Shown here piece after piece: positions 32,319 through 42,265 of a stretch of DNA of 64,000 nucleotides. The first letter of the stretch is position 1. The number at the start of each line of letters is the position of its first letter. Source of the DNA: Phocaeicola dorei (GTDB taxonomy: Bacteria; Bacteroidota; Bacteroidia; Bacteroidales; Bacteroidaceae); the NCBI RefSeq assembly GCF_013009555.1, contig NZ_CP046176.1, positions 1,457,501 through 1,521,500 of the forward strand, in the 5' to 3' direction. The notes under the pieces were generated by a model. It did not search any database. It saw only the letters and a program-made list of their open reading frames with translations, and had not been told where the DNA came from. A program made the position numbers and the translations under genes.

Positions 32319-33431
32319 ATGAAAGAAAACAAAGCAAGGGTCATAGCATTTTATCTTCCCCAATATCATCCTATTCCTGAGAATGATAAATATTGGGGAA
32401 AAGGATTTACAGAGTGGACAAATGTAGCTAAAGCAAAACCATTATTCCGTGGACACTATCAACCACATATACCAGCGGATTTAGGCTTTTATGATTTAAG
32501 GCTTCCTGAAGTAAGAGAAGCTCAAGCAGAACTGGCTCGTGATGCAGGCATAGAAGGATTTTGTTATTATCATTATTGGTTTGGAAATGGAAAAATGCTT
32601 TTGCAAAAACCATTTGAAGAAGTTTTGCGATTAGGCAAACCAGATTTTCCATTTTGTTTGTGTTGGGCTAATCATGATTGGACAACTAAAACTTGGGTGA
32701 AAGGCTCTTCTATGGTGAATAATACAATGATTGCCCAACAAGAATATCTTGGTGAACAAGATGATATAAAGCATTTTGAGTATTGTTTGCGAGCATTTAA
32801 GGATCACCGTTATATCACTATTGAAGGTAAGCCGATTTTCCTTATTTATGATCCGTTAAGTTTTCCTAATGTTAAGGAGTTTATGAATAGGTGGAATTTT
32901 CTAGCGAAGAAGAATAATTTGAAAGGTATTTATTTTATTGGAGTTACTACAGGGAGGCAGTCTTCTTATAAAATTGTCACAAATTTAGGATTCGATGGTG
33001 TTTGTCATAATAGGCGTTGGGAGGCTGAAGCTAAAGCTGCAGGTTTTCGTTTTGTTCGTCGTATGCAGTCATTATTGGGATGGCATTTGGGTATCTCTTT
33101 GATGAAATACGATTACAATAAGGTTGTAAGAAATTATGATACACCAGAAAATAAGTTGGAAAACTGTTATCCGGTTATTACTCCAGGATTTGATAGAACA
33201 CCACGTGCAGGAAGACGTGCTGGTATATATGTAAATTCATCTCCTAAAAATTTTAAGAAGCATGTAGCCGAAGTATGTAAATCTATTCAAGATAAAGATG
33301 ATGATCATCGTTTGGTATTTCTTAGTGCATGGAATGAATGGGGGGAAGGGAATTATATGGAACCGGATTTAAAATGGGGACATGGTTATTTAGAAGCGTT
33401 AAAATCTGTCGTAAAATTTCAAATCAAATAA
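32319..33431 (+). CDS. WbsX-like (GH99-like) glycan enzyme, copy 2
   Basis: 370 residues, starts 1 bp after the first copy's stop. Same order of motifs: YLPQYHPIPENDKYWGKGFT, GHYQPHIPADLGFYDLRLPE, YYHYWFGNGKMLLQKP, LCWANHDWTTKTW and SAWNEWGEGNYMEPDLKWG. Here the Asn-Glu of WANEN has changed to WANHD. The two probably arose by old tandem duplication and act on different linkages. Confidence 0.88.
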   Translation: MKENKARVIAFYLPQYHPIPENDKYWGKGFTEWTNVAKAKPLFRGHYQPHIPADLGFYDLRLPEVREAQAELARDAGIEGFCYYHYWFGNGKMLLQKPFEEVLRLGKPDFPFCLCWANHDWTTKTWVKGSSMVNNTMIAQQEYLGEQDDIKHFEYCLRAFKDHRYITIEGKPIFLIYDPLSFPNVKEFMNRWNFLAKKNNLKGIYFIGVTTGRQSSYKIVTNLGFDGVCHNRRWEAEAKAAGFRFVRRMQSLLGWHLGISLMKYDYNKVVRNYDTPENKLENCYPVITPGFDRTPRAGRRAGIYVNSSPKNFKKHVAEVCKSIQDKDDDHRLVFLSAWNEWGEGNYMEPDLKWGHGYLEALKSVVKFQIK

Positions 33432-33561
33432 AGTGGATTTGTTTTTATAAGCTTCTGATTTTTACTGATAATATTAAGTCGAATGCAGAAGTTATATAGT
33501 ATCTATTAAAATAGCTATTATAATTAATGTTTGAAAAAATCAAATAAAAACATACCTAATT

Positions 33562-35328
33562 ATGGGACATGATTATTATACAGATGATAAAGGAACTTTG
33601 GTGCTTATGGCTCTTCTTAAAGAGTATGGGATCAAGAAGGTGGTAGCCTCACCGGGTACAGGGAATATGGCTTTAGTGGTTAGTATGCAACACGATCCTT
33701 ATTTTGAAATGTATTCATGTGTTGATGAAAGGTCTGCTGCTTATATGGCTTGTGGCATAGCTGCAGAATCTGGAGAGCCCATTGTGGTAACTTGTACGGA
33801 GGCTACTGCGTCAAGAAATTATCTGCCTGGGCTAACCGAGGCTTTCTATCGCAAATTACCTATATTGGCTATTATGACAGGACGTGGTGAGAATCGTACG
33901 GGGAGCTATGAACCGCAATCCATTGACAATGCGGTATTACCCAATGATGTGGCAAAATACAGGGTGAATATTCCTGTATGTAGAAATCATAAAGATGAAA
34001 GAATAGTCACAACCAAACTGAATGAGGCTATCAATAATTTATATACAGGCGGTGGTGGTCCGGTATGTGTAGTTATGGAATCGTATGACAGTCTTGGATT
34101 CTTGGTGAAGGAATTGCCTAAAGTAAGGGTAATCAAAACATATAAGAAGAAAGAAGAACTTCCACCTTTACCACAGGGCAATATCGCTATTTTGGTTGGG
34201 GCTCATCAGAAATGGAATGCTAAGACTGTAAAAGCAGTTGAACTTTTTTGTGAGAAGAACAACGCTGTTGTGCTTTGTGATTTGACCAGTAATTACACAG
34301 GCAAATATCGTGTCAATTATTCTATTGTTGCAACCCAAGAAGGATGTTCGAAGTTGCTTCCGGACATTGCTTTGTTAATCTATATTGGTACTGTTTGCGG
34401 TGATTATTATACATCTGAGGCTATGTGTTGTGCTAAAGAGTGGTGGATGGTCAATGAAGATGGTATTTATCATGATAGATTCTACAAGCTAACAGCGATG
34501 ATTTCAATGGAAGAGGTAGATTTTTTTGAGAACTATTCTATTGGCGAATATAAGGAAACAAGTCTGTATGAAGAACTAAAGAAACAGTGTAGTACGATGA
34601 TTGATGCTATTCCTGATTTGCCATTCTCAAATCTATGGATTGCTCAGACTGCGTATAAGCATATTCCGGAAAACAGTGTGATACATGCGGCCATCAATAA
34701 TTCGTTCAGATCATGGAATTATTTTCCTTTGCCTTCCAGCGTAACTGGAAGTTGTAATGTAGGAGGATTTGGCATCGATGGAGGTTTGTCCACATTAGTT
34801 GGAGCCTCATTGGTGCATCCTGACAGACTATACTTTGGTATTATTGGTGATCTTGCATTCTTTTATGACATGAATGCCTTGGGCAATCGGCATATAAGAA
34901 ATAATCTCCGGTTGCTGTTAGTTAACAATGGCAAGGGGCAGGAATTCCGCAATTATCAACATCCGGCTTCGTTGTTGGATGATGATTGTGATAAGTATGT
35001 GGCTGCAGGAGGGCATTACGGAAAGCAATCACCCACTCTTGTAAAGTATTATGCAGAGAGTATGGGCTTTAGATATCTTACAGCATCCAGTAAAAAAGAG
35101 TTTTTTAAATTGTATAAGGACTTCTTTAATGATAAACATGCTGACAAACCAATGGTGTTTGAAGTGTTTACAGATAATGTGCATGAGAATGAAGCATTAC
35201 ATACGATTCGATATATGGTGAAGCCAAAAATATCTCCTGGGCGTTTAGCGAAACAAATTATAGCCAAAGGTATAGTGGGAGAGACTGGAATTCAAGTTAT
35301 TAAAACCATAAAGGATAATATGGGATAA
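33562..35328 (+). CDS. MenD-like thiamine-diphosphate enzyme of capsule locus
   Basis: 588 residues, the MenD/ThDP fold: VDERSAAYMACGIAAESGEP (with the cofactor-activating Glu), ATASRNYLPGLTEAFYRKLP, and [14 protein letters not shown], which closely matches the true MenD here ([14 protein letters not shown]). Compared with it, PGSRNA reads PGTGNM and SSTVR reads NNSFR. E. coli Arg33 and Ser391, which contact isochorismate, are therefore changed while the ThDP site is kept. It most likely forms a carboligated acyl or sugar precursor for the capsule. Confidence 0.8.
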   Translation: MGHDYYTDDKGTLVLMALLKEYGIKKVVASPGTGNMALVVSMQHDPYFEMYSCVDERSAAYMACGIAAESGEPIVVTCTEATASRNYLPGLTEAFYRKLPILAIMTGRGENRTGSYEPQSIDNAVLPNDVAKYRVNIPVCRNHKDERIVTTKLNEAINNLYTGGGGPVCVVMESYDSLGFLVKELPKVRVIKTYKKKEELPPLPQGNIAILVGAHQKWNAKTVKAVELFCEKNNAVVLCDLTSNYTGKYRVNYSIVATQEGCSKLLPDIALLIYIGTVCGDYYTSEAMCCAKEWWMVNEDGIYHDRFYKLTAMISMEEVDFFENYSIGEYKETSLYEELKKQCSTMIDAIPDLPFSNLWIAQTAYKHIPENSVIHAAINNSFRSWNYFPLPSSVTGSCNVGGFGIDGGLSTLVGASLVHPDRLYFGIIGDLAFFYDMNALGNRHIRNNLRLLLVNNGKGQEFRNYQHPASLLDDDCDKYVAAGGHYGKQSPTLVKYYAESMGFRYLTASSKKEFFKLYKDFFNDKHADKPMVFEVFTDNVHENEALHTIRYMVKPKISPGRLAKQIIAKGIVGETGIQVIKTIKDNMG

Positions 35329-35434
35329 AAAATATGAAACTTATAGTTTCGCTTTGCTTTGTATAGGTAGATATTTATTGATAAATAAATACAAAGTGAT
35401 ATTTCTGGATATAATTTGGGAAAAACAGTATACT

Positions 35435-36559
35435 ATGAAAATTTGTATTATCACTTGTCATGATGTATATAATTTCGGTGCATCATTGCAAGCCTATGCT
35501 TTACAGCATTATCTGGAAGAATTGGGCCATGAGGTGGAGATTATTGATTATCGTCCCGGCTATTTATATAAAAAATATGATTGGAAATCATTTACAAGTA
35601 AAAAGTTTGATAAGCTTAATAGTTTCTTTGTAACAAGGTGGATGTTTCGTATAGCTAAATGGTCTTATTTAAGATTTTCGCTAGGACGCAAAAAATGTTT
35701 TGACGAATTCACAAAGAATTATTTGAAGTTGACCGATAAGACCTATTACACTTTTGAAGAATTAAAGATGAATCCTCCTTGTGCTGATATCATTATAGCC
35801 GGAAGTGACCAAATATGGAATCCTTTATTTCCTAATGGTAAAGATCCCAGTTATTACATTGATTTTGCTTTATCACAAACAAAACGCGTGTCGTATGCTG
35901 CTAGTTTTTCTGTAGAATACATTTCTGATGCAGATAAAGAATTTGTAAAAGGAATGTTAGCTAAAATGAATCGTATTTCAGTAAGAGAATATCAAGGAGT
36001 GGATATCCTGAAGTCGTTAGATATTAAAAATGGAGTAAAAGTATTAGATCCGGTCTTTCTTCTTGATAGAAATTATTGGGAAACATTTATGCATAAAGGA
36101 TCAGAAAAGGATTATATCTTAATTTATGACTTTGAGGGAAGTGATTTGATGAAGCGTGTCGCTTTATATTTTAAAAGGAAAAAAGGTTGGAAGATTTATT
36201 CTATTAATGACGCATTGCCTCGATTATATGCGGATAAGAATTTTACTAAGGTAGGACCACAGGATTTTCTTTCCTTAATTTATAATTGTAGTATGTTCTT
36301 GTCTAATTCGTTTCATGGAACTGCTTTTGCTGTTTATTTTAATAAACCTTTTTATGTATTTGGGCTAAAAGGTATTAGTTTAAATTCAAGAATGGAGAGC
36401 CTGCTGCGTTCTGTAGATTTAAAGGATCGCTTTATTACAGAAAATATTGATATAGAAAAACTTCATTTAAATTATGACTTTAATAAGGTGAATTTATTAA
36501 TAGAGGAAGAGAAAAACTATTCTAAGCAATTCTTGGATTCTGTCTTGAAAACTAACTAA
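35435..36559 (+). CDS. Polysaccharide pyruvyltransferase, second copy
   Basis: 374 residues from the ATG at 35435 (MKICIITCHDVYNFGASLQA). Motifs: ADIIIAGSDQIWNPLF, PVFLLDRNYWETF and FLSNSFHGTAFAVYFNKPFY, the S-x-x-H-G-x-A motif of this family. It is divergent from the first copy. Two pyruvyltransferases suggest two modified sugars or one enzyme with another role. Confidence 0.83.
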   Translation: MKICIITCHDVYNFGASLQAYALQHYLEELGHEVEIIDYRPGYLYKKYDWKSFTSKKFDKLNSFFVTRWMFRIAKWSYLRFSLGRKKCFDEFTKNYLKLTDKTYYTFEELKMNPPCADIIIAGSDQIWNPLFPNGKDPSYYIDFALSQTKRVSYAASFSVEYISDADKEFVKGMLAKMNRISVREYQGVDILKSLDIKNGVKVLDPVFLLDRNYWETFMHKGSEKDYILIYDFEGSDLMKRVALYFKRKKGWKIYSINDALPRLYADKNFTKVGPQDFLSLIYNCSMFLSNSFHGTAFAVYFNKPFYVFGLKGISLNSRMESLLRSVDLKDRFITENIDIEKLHLNYDFNKVNLLIEEEKNYSKQFLDSVLKTN

Positions 36560-36572
36560 AAAGATCGTTTGT

Positions 36573-37481
36573 ATGACTCTTTTATCAATCTGTATTCCTT
36601 GTTATGGACGAGTGGAATACGTTAGGAAAACTTTGAAAAGTATTTTTATAGATAATGCTGATGTTCCATTAGAAAAGTATGAAGTTATTATATCAGATAA
36701 TGATTCTAATCAGGCAATTAAAGTGTTGACAGAAGAATTTAAGTATCCTAATCTGAGATATTTTTATACCAATTGCGAAGGATTCATGAATTCTTACTAT
36801 GTGTTGACTTATGCACAAGGAGAATTTTTTAAACTGCATAACAGCCAAACTTTATTTAGAAAAGGGAGTTTAAGTAAAATTATTTCCGAGATAAAGAATA
36901 ATATAGAAAATAAGACTTTAATTTTTTATACAAATGGATTATTGGGAAGTCGTAAAAGTCAAACCTATTCTAATTTTAATGATTTTATGTACAACCTCTC
37001 ATATTGGTCTTCATGGAGTAATGGGTTTAATATATGGAAATCAGAATTTGATAAAATAGACAAAAATCTGAAGTTAAATAAATTGTTTCCTCACACTTCC
37101 TTGTTTCTTACTCAGCATCAGGCAAAATTATTTTGTATAAATGATAACCTATTATTTGATGTACAAAGAATACCTAAACGAGGGGGACATAATAAATTTG
37201 AGGCATTTACAATTGAGTATCCTTCGTTGCTGGATGAATGTTGTAAGAAAGGGCATATTTCAACGAAATGTAAAAAACACATATTATTTGGAATTATGGT
37301 ACAGTTTCTTCCGTCTTTACTTTTTAATAAATATATTATTCGAATAGAAACATTTGATGATACGGGCTTTAGAAACAACTTGAAGAAATATTATCCTTCT
37401 TATGCTTATTGGCTTGTTTTAATTTCTGTTTTAGGTGTTCCTTTTAGATTGTTCTGTCGAAAATTAAAAAATAAAAGATGA
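36573..37481 (+). CDS. Glycosyltransferase family 2
   Basis: 302 residues. GT-A fold with LLSICIPCYGRVEYVRKTLK at the start and VIISDNDSNQ, the divalent-metal region. The usual D-x-D is not obvious; FFKLHNSQTLF is where it would lie. AT-rich. The stop overlaps the next gene start (ATGA). Confidence 0.8.
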   Translation: MTLLSICIPCYGRVEYVRKTLKSIFIDNADVPLEKYEVIISDNDSNQAIKVLTEEFKYPNLRYFYTNCEGFMNSYYVLTYAQGEFFKLHNSQTLFRKGSLSKIISEIKNNIENKTLIFYTNGLLGSRKSQTYSNFNDFMYNLSYWSSWSNGFNIWKSEFDKIDKNLKLNKLFPHTSLFLTQHQAKLFCINDNLLFDVQRIPKRGGHNKFEAFTIEYPSLLDECCKKGHISTKCKKHILFGIMVQFLPSLLFNKYIIRIETFDDTGFRNNLKKYYPSYAYWLVLISVLGVPFRLFCRKLKNKR

Positions 37482-38527
37482 AAGCTAAGATATTCTGTCT
37501 GTTTTTTCTTATAGTATTAGAATTTATAGTATGTCCGCAGAACGGTTGGACACAAGACAATACTATTCCTATGATTGGTGCCTACTATTTTGATGGTTGG
37601 TCCGGAAAAAATAATTCTCAAGAACTATGGGCACAAGAAGCCCCTACTCATCTGACAGAGAAACTATATAATGATTATAACGAACGTCAACCAATTTGGG
37701 GGTGGAGAAATGATGATTTAGCTATAATGGAACGTCAAATAGATATTGCTTCCCAAAATGGCATTACTTTTTTCCTGTTTTGCTGGTATTGGAAAAAAGA
37801 TAAGGGGGAGATGGATATTAAAAGTATAGAAAATCATGCATCGCATACTAGTTTAAAGCTCTTTATGAAAGCTCGCAATAAGCATAAAATGAAATTCGCT
37901 TTATTAATAGCCAATCACCAGGGAGCTCGGATAGAAGGGGAGGATAATTGGTTGAAAGCAATGGATTATATGGCGGAAATATATTTTCAAGATAGTCAAT
38001 ATCTTAAAGTTGAAAATAAGCCTGTGGTAGCATTCTTTAATGCCAAAGCAGCTGCTCCATCGCTTACCAAAATGAATGACTATTTAAAAGCTAAAAATTA
38101 CGCAGGACTGTTTTCAATATCCTGTAATGATAAAAGTAAGAAATACAGTGCAAATTCATGGTATAATATTCGTGAACATGAGCCGGGATATGCTTATAGA
38201 AAAGAGTATGAGATCTTAGCGAAGAATGCGGAAGTAAGTTGGTACACTTATCCTAAAGAGTACAATATTATTCCATTGGTAATGGCAGGATGGGATCAGA
38301 GGCCATGGGAGAAACAAGAAAAATCTCTTTATTATGTGAACAGGACACCTCAACTCTTTAAACAACATCTTAAAAATGCGGTGCAATTTGTGAATGAAAG
38401 AAGTTGTAAACCTAAAATGATATTGATATATGCATGGAATGAATATGGCGAGGGCGGATATATAGCACCTACTGTAGGAGACCCGAAAGGAAAGTATTTA
38501 AAAATGATTAAAGAAGTAATTCGTTAG
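37478..38527 (+). CDS. Exported WbsX/GH99-like protein
   Basis: 349 residues beginning with an uncleaved-looking signal peptide (FCLFFLIVLEFIVCPQNGWT) and then a GH99-like barrel: MIGAYYFDGWSGKN, NGITFFLFCWYWKKD, YAWNEYGEGGYIAPTVG. WNEYGEG corresponds to WNEWxEG of the two cytoplasmic copies. Because it is exported it could trim or edit polysaccharide in the periplasm. It overlaps the GT2 gene by 4 bp. Confidence 0.75.
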   Translation: MKAKIFCLFFLIVLEFIVCPQNGWTQDNTIPMIGAYYFDGWSGKNNSQELWAQEAPTHLTEKLYNDYNERQPIWGWRNDDLAIMERQIDIASQNGITFFLFCWYWKKDKGEMDIKSIENHASHTSLKLFMKARNKHKMKFALLIANHQGARIEGEDNWLKAMDYMAEIYFQDSQYLKVENKPVVAFFNAKAAAPSLTKMNDYLKAKNYAGLFSISCNDKSKKYSANSWYNIREHEPGYAYRKEYEILAKNAEVSWYTYPKEYNIIPLVMAGWDQRPWEKQEKSLYYVNRTPQLFKQHLKNAVQFVNERSCKPKMILIYAWNEYGEGGYIAPTVGDPKGKYLKMIKEVIR

Positions 38528-38530
38528 ATT

Positions 38531-39661
38531 ATGAAAATAGCATTTATCAGCACCCGTGGTATCCCAAATAACTATGGAGGTTTTGAACAGTTTGCCGAAT
38601 ATATTTCAGTGGGGTTGGCTGCACGTGGGCATGAGGTTGTGGTATATTCACCTCATTTCCATCCTTATAAAAAAGACACTTATAAAGGAGTACGTATAAA
38701 GCACATCTATAGTCCCAAAACTTGGATGGGCAGTTCGGTAGGGAGTTTCTTTTATGATTTTGCGTCATTGAAAGATGCATTGAAAAAAGAGCATTTCGAT
38801 ATCATTTACGAAGCCGGCTATACAAGTATTGTACCTGCTTATATTTGGTTCAATGTGAAGAAGATCAAATATCCCATATTTACGACTAATATGGATGGCT
38901 TGGAATATAAGCGTACTAAATTCAACAAATGGGTACAGAAATTCATTTTTTGGGAAGAACGTACTACCGTGAAACATAGTCATTATTTGATTGCCGATAA
39001 CATGGGAATTCATGATTATTATAAAGAGAAGTATAATAAAGAAAGTAAGTTCTTGGCTTATGGAGCAGATATCCATGAGGATTATGACATATCATTATTG
39101 GCTGAGTTTGGTTTGCAACCACGCAAATATTATTTATTAGTGGCACGCTTGGAACCTGAAAATAATATTGAAATGGCTATACAAGGCTTTTTAGCATCTG
39201 GCGAAACGGACAAAAAGGAATTTATTATAGTTGGAAAAACGAATACTCCTCATGGCAAGTATTTGGTAGGAAAGTATACAGGCCAACCAGGTATTCGTTT
39301 TGTAGGGGGGATTTATGATTTTAAAAAGTTGAATTCAGTCAGATACTATTCGTTTGCTTATTTTCATGGACATAGTGTGGGTGGTACGAATCCTTCTTTG
39401 CTGGAGGCAATGGCGTCAAGTTGTTATATATTGGCACATGATAATATCTTTAACAGGGCGGTTTTGAAAGATAACGCACACTATTATGCTTCTTCTCAAG
39501 CCGTAACTAAACTACTGAATTCTATCTATGAATTAAATGAATCTTGTCGTAATAAGTTTATTGAAAACAATTTGCAAGAAATTCGGAACGAATACTCATG
39601 GGAAAGTTTGATAGATAAACACGAAAAATATTTTTATTGGTTACTTTCTCAGAAACAATAA
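38531..39661 (+). CDS. DUF1972/GT4-family glycosyltransferase
   Basis: 376 residues, GT-B fold. N-terminus STRGIPNNYGGFEQFAEYIS is the DUF1972 signature (rhamnosyltransferase-like). C-terminal FVGGIYDFKKLNSVRYYSFA and HSVGGTNPSLLEAMAS is the sugar-nucleotide domain with the conserved Glu. As dTDP-rhamnose is made by this locus, it may be the rhamnosyltransferase (inference). Confidence 0.82.
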   Translation: MKIAFISTRGIPNNYGGFEQFAEYISVGLAARGHEVVVYSPHFHPYKKDTYKGVRIKHIYSPKTWMGSSVGSFFYDFASLKDALKKEHFDIIYEAGYTSIVPAYIWFNVKKIKYPIFTTNMDGLEYKRTKFNKWVQKFIFWEERTTVKHSHYLIADNMGIHDYYKEKYNKESKFLAYGADIHEDYDISLLAEFGLQPRKYYLLVARLEPENNIEMAIQGFLASGETDKKEFIIVGKTNTPHGKYLVGKYTGQPGIRFVGGIYDFKKLNSVRYYSFAYFHGHSVGGTNPSLLEAMASSCYILAHDNIFNRAVLKDNAHYYASSQAVTKLLNSIYELNESCRNKFIENNLQEIRNEYSWESLIDKHEKYFYWLLSQKQ

Positions 39662-39666
39662 ATTGC

Positions 39667-39674
39667 TACCTTTG
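39667..39674 (+). promoter_or_regulatory. Internal -7 element TACCTTTG
   Basis: A perfect TACCTTTG right after the glycosyltransferase gene. The -33 position has only a weak TTTC. It could give low constitutive expression of the small gene, YjbH-like gene and rml genes independent of capsule phase. Confidence 0.4.
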
Positions 39675-39703
39675 TTCATGATATCATCATGAATAATTAG
39701 GTT

Positions 39704-39925
39704 TTGGCAAAAAAAGAGTATAGACAACTTTCCGCACAAGAGGAAACGGCATTCATCCTAATGGTGTTGTTGGATGAAGGCAAAAGCAATTTGCCTTATA
39801 GATTGTTGCGTTGTTTGACAAGTGTACATTTTGCCAATCAATATTATTTAAAAAGACTGTTCTCCGGATACCGTTCTTTAAACTATAATTTTTATCGTGA
39901 TAAATTTGAAAAGGAACAAGGTTGA
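39704..39925 (+). CDS. Small conserved capsule-locus protein
   Basis: 73 residues; start is a TTG since no suitable ATG exists. Helical and basic: QLSAQEETAFILMVLLDEGK, LLRCLTSVHFANQYYLKR. No recognised domain. Composition suggests a real gene; it is adjacent to the YjbH-like gene. Confidence 0.5.
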   Translation: MAKKEYRQLSAQEETAFILMVLLDEGKSNLPYRLLRCLTSVHFANQYYLKRLFSGYRSLNYNFYRDKFEKEQG

Positions 39926-39952
39926 TTGTTGTTTTTCCTGCCTTTTGTTTTA

Positions 39953-40762
39953 ATGAAGAAAATTTTATTTGTTTTTCTGCTGTGTATGATATGGCAGGAA
40001 GGTTTTTCTCAGTATGTGTATGGAACCACCGGACTTCTGCACATGCCTACTGCCGATATGCAACGGGATAAGACATTCCTGTTCGGAGCTTCTTATTTGG
40101 ATGTGGCTGCTACTCCTGCCCATTGGAATTATCATACGTTTAATTACTACATTAATATCACCATTTTTCCTTGGCTCGAAATCGGATATACTTGTACCTT
40201 GCATAAGGCAGAACACGGTAGTACTTATTTCCCACCTTCCGTTTGGGGGAAATATTGTAACCAGGACCGACAGTTTTCAGGGCGGTTGCGTATATGGAAG
40301 GAAGGGTGGTGGAAAGAATGGACTCCTCAGATTGTATTGGGCGCGAATGATCCAAGTACCAATGATATATTAGGAAATTCTGATAAAGATGATTATGGCA
40401 TTGGTGGAGTAGGAGAGATGGGTAATGGACATTGGAACCGATATTATATAGCTGGTACTAAGCATTTTTATTTCAAAAATAGGGGAGAGCTAGGCATTCA
40501 TGTTGCTTATTTATACAATAAACGGAAAGACTATCATTTAAACGGTCCGGCTGTTGGAGTAAATTTTCATTTTTATCTATCGGGTACAAATTTCTTTGTG
40601 AAGGCATTAAACAATCTTAATGTAATGGCTGAATACGACAGTCGTACCATAAACTGTGGGTTAAAATATAGTTTTTGGAAAGATTATATTAATGCTGTGG
40701 TAGAAATGACAGAATGTAAGCATTTGTCAGGCGGAGTGATATTTAAAGTACATTTAAAATAA
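39953..40762 (+). CDS. YjbH-like outer-membrane protein of exopolysaccharide export
   Basis: 269 residues from the Met at 39953: signal peptide MKKILFVFLLCMIWQEGFSQ. The mature part starts YVYGTTGLLHMPTADMQRDK, the YjbH motif, and reads as an outer-membrane beta-barrel ending in a hydrophobic Leu-Lys strand. YjbH-family proteins occur in exopolysaccharide loci; precise role unknown. A TTG 27 bp upstream is not used. Confidence 0.75.
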   Translation: MKKILFVFLLCMIWQEGFSQYVYGTTGLLHMPTADMQRDKTFLFGASYLDVAATPAHWNYHTFNYYINITIFPWLEIGYTCTLHKAEHGSTYFPPSVWGKYCNQDRQFSGRLRIWKEGWWKEWTPQIVLGANDPSTNDILGNSDKDDYGIGGVGEMGNGHWNRYYIAGTKHFYFKNRGELGIHVAYLYNKRKDYHLNGPAVGVNFHFYLSGTNFFVKALNNLNVMAEYDSRTINCGLKYSFWKDYINAVVEMTECKHLSGGVIFKVHLK

Positions 40763-40783
40763 CAAACACTATAACTTATTCGT

Positions 40784-41689
40784 ATGAAAGGAATTGTTCT
40801 CGCCGGTGGTAGCGGTACCCGTCTGTACCCCATCACCAAGGGAGTAAGCAAGCAGCTTCTCCCCATCTTTGACAAACCGATGATTTACTACCCCATTTCA
40901 GTCTTGATGCTGGCAGGCATCCGTGAGATTCTGATTATATCCACTCCCTATGATCTGCCCGGCTTTAAGCGTCTTTTGGGCGATGGATCAGACTATGGTG
41001 TGAAGTTCGAGTATGCCGAACAACCTTCTCCCGATGGTCTTGCACAAGCCTTTATTATCGGAGAGAAATTCATTGGTAATGATTCTGCATGTTTGGTATT
41101 AGGCGACAATATCTTCCATGGTAACGGTTTCAGTTCTCTTCTTCGTGAAGCCGTGCGTATGGCGGAAGAAGAACAAAAAGCCACTGTATTCGGTTACTGG
41201 GTGAACGATCCGGAACGTTATGGTGTGGCAGAATTTGATGCGGAAGGTAACTGCCTGAGCATCGAAGAAAAACCGGAACAGCCCAAATCAAATTATGCAG
41301 TGGTGGGCCTCTATTTTTATCCCAACAAAGTAGTGGAAGTGGCCAAGAACATCAAACCTTCCGCACGTGGCGAACTGGAAATAACGACAGTGAACCAGCG
41401 TTTTCTAGAAGATCGTGAACTGAAAGTACAGACGTTGGGACGCGGTTTTGCCTGGCTGGATACGGGGACGCATGATTCATTGGCAGAAGCTTCGACTTAT
41501 ATAGAAGTCATTGAAAAACGTCAGGGTTTGAAAGTGGCTTGTCTGGAAGGAATTGCTTATCGCAAGGGCTGGATAACGGCAGATAAGATGCGTGACCTTG
41601 CCAAACCGATGCTGAAAAACCAATACGGTCAGTATCTGCTCAAAGTGATTGATGAAGTGGAACGTACAGGCAAAGAAAATCTAGATTAA
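40784..41689 (+). CDS. rmlA: Glucose-1-phosphate thymidylyltransferase
   Basis: 301 residues, full length. N-terminal [20 protein letters not shown] (nucleotide binding), then [25 protein letters not shown] and [23 protein letters not shown] end. It makes dTDP-glucose, the first step of dTDP-L-rhamnose. G+C rises again compared with the genes upstream, marking the end of the AT-rich block. Confidence 0.95.
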   Translation: MKGIVLAGGSGTRLYPITKGVSKQLLPIFDKPMIYYPISVLMLAGIREILIISTPYDLPGFKRLLGDGSDYGVKFEYAEQPSPDGLAQAFIIGEKFIGNDSACLVLGDNIFHGNGFSSLLREAVRMAEEEQKATVFGYWVNDPERYGVAEFDAEGNCLSIEEKPEQPKSNYAVVGLYFYPNKVVEVAKNIKPSARGELEITTVNQRFLEDRELKVQTLGRGFAWLDTGTHDSLAEASTYIEVIEKRQGLKVACLEGIAYRKGWITADKMRDLAKPMLKNQYGQYLLKVIDEVERTGKENLD

Positions 41690-41692
41690 GAT

Positions 41693-42265
41693 ATGGAGGT
41701 TATAAAAACAGGAATAGAAGGTGTGGTGGTCATTGAACCGCGCATCTTTAAAGATGAAAGAGGCTATTTCTTTGAATCTTTTTCTCAACGGGAGTTTAAT
41801 GAAAAGGTGATGCCTGTCAATTTTGTACAGGATAATGAGAGTATGTCATCGTATGGCGTGATGCGTGGGTTGCATTTTCAGCAAATGCCTTATACGCAGA
41901 GCAAGCTGGTGCGTTGTGTAAAAGGTGCCGTACTTGATGTGGCGGTAGACATCCGCAAGGGAAGTCCTACATACGGGCAGCATGTTGCGGTGGAATTGAC
42001 GGAGGAGAACCATCTCCAATTCTTTATCCCCCGTGGATTTGCCCATGGTTTTGCCGTATTGAGTGAAATAGCGGTTTTTCAATATAAGTGCGATAACTTC
42101 TATGCACCGCAAGCTGATGGTGGCATTCAGCTGCGCGATGAAAGTCTGGGTATTGATTGGAAAATACCCGTTGCCGAGGCCATTTTAAGTGAGAAGGATT
42201 TGAAACATCCTTTGTTGAAAGACTATGACTCTCCGTTTGACTACACTATTAATCTATATGAATGA
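41693..42265 (+). CDS. rmlC: dTDP-4-dehydrorhamnose 3,5-epimerase
   Basis: 190 residues; cupin fold with IEPRIFKDERGYFFESF, GVMRGLHFQQMPYTQSKLVR and IPRGFAHGFAVLSE (catalytic His). Third enzyme of the pathway. The stop overlaps the rmlD start. Confidence 0.95.
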   Translation: MEVIKTGIEGVVVIEPRIFKDERGYFFESFSQREFNEKVMPVNFVQDNESMSSYGVMRGLHFQQMPYTQSKLVRCVKGAVLDVAVDIRKGSPTYGQHVAVELTEENHLQFFIPRGFAHGFAVLSEIAVFQYKCDNFYAPQADGGIQLRDESLGIDWKIPVAEAILSEKDLKHPLLKDYDSPFDYTINLYE

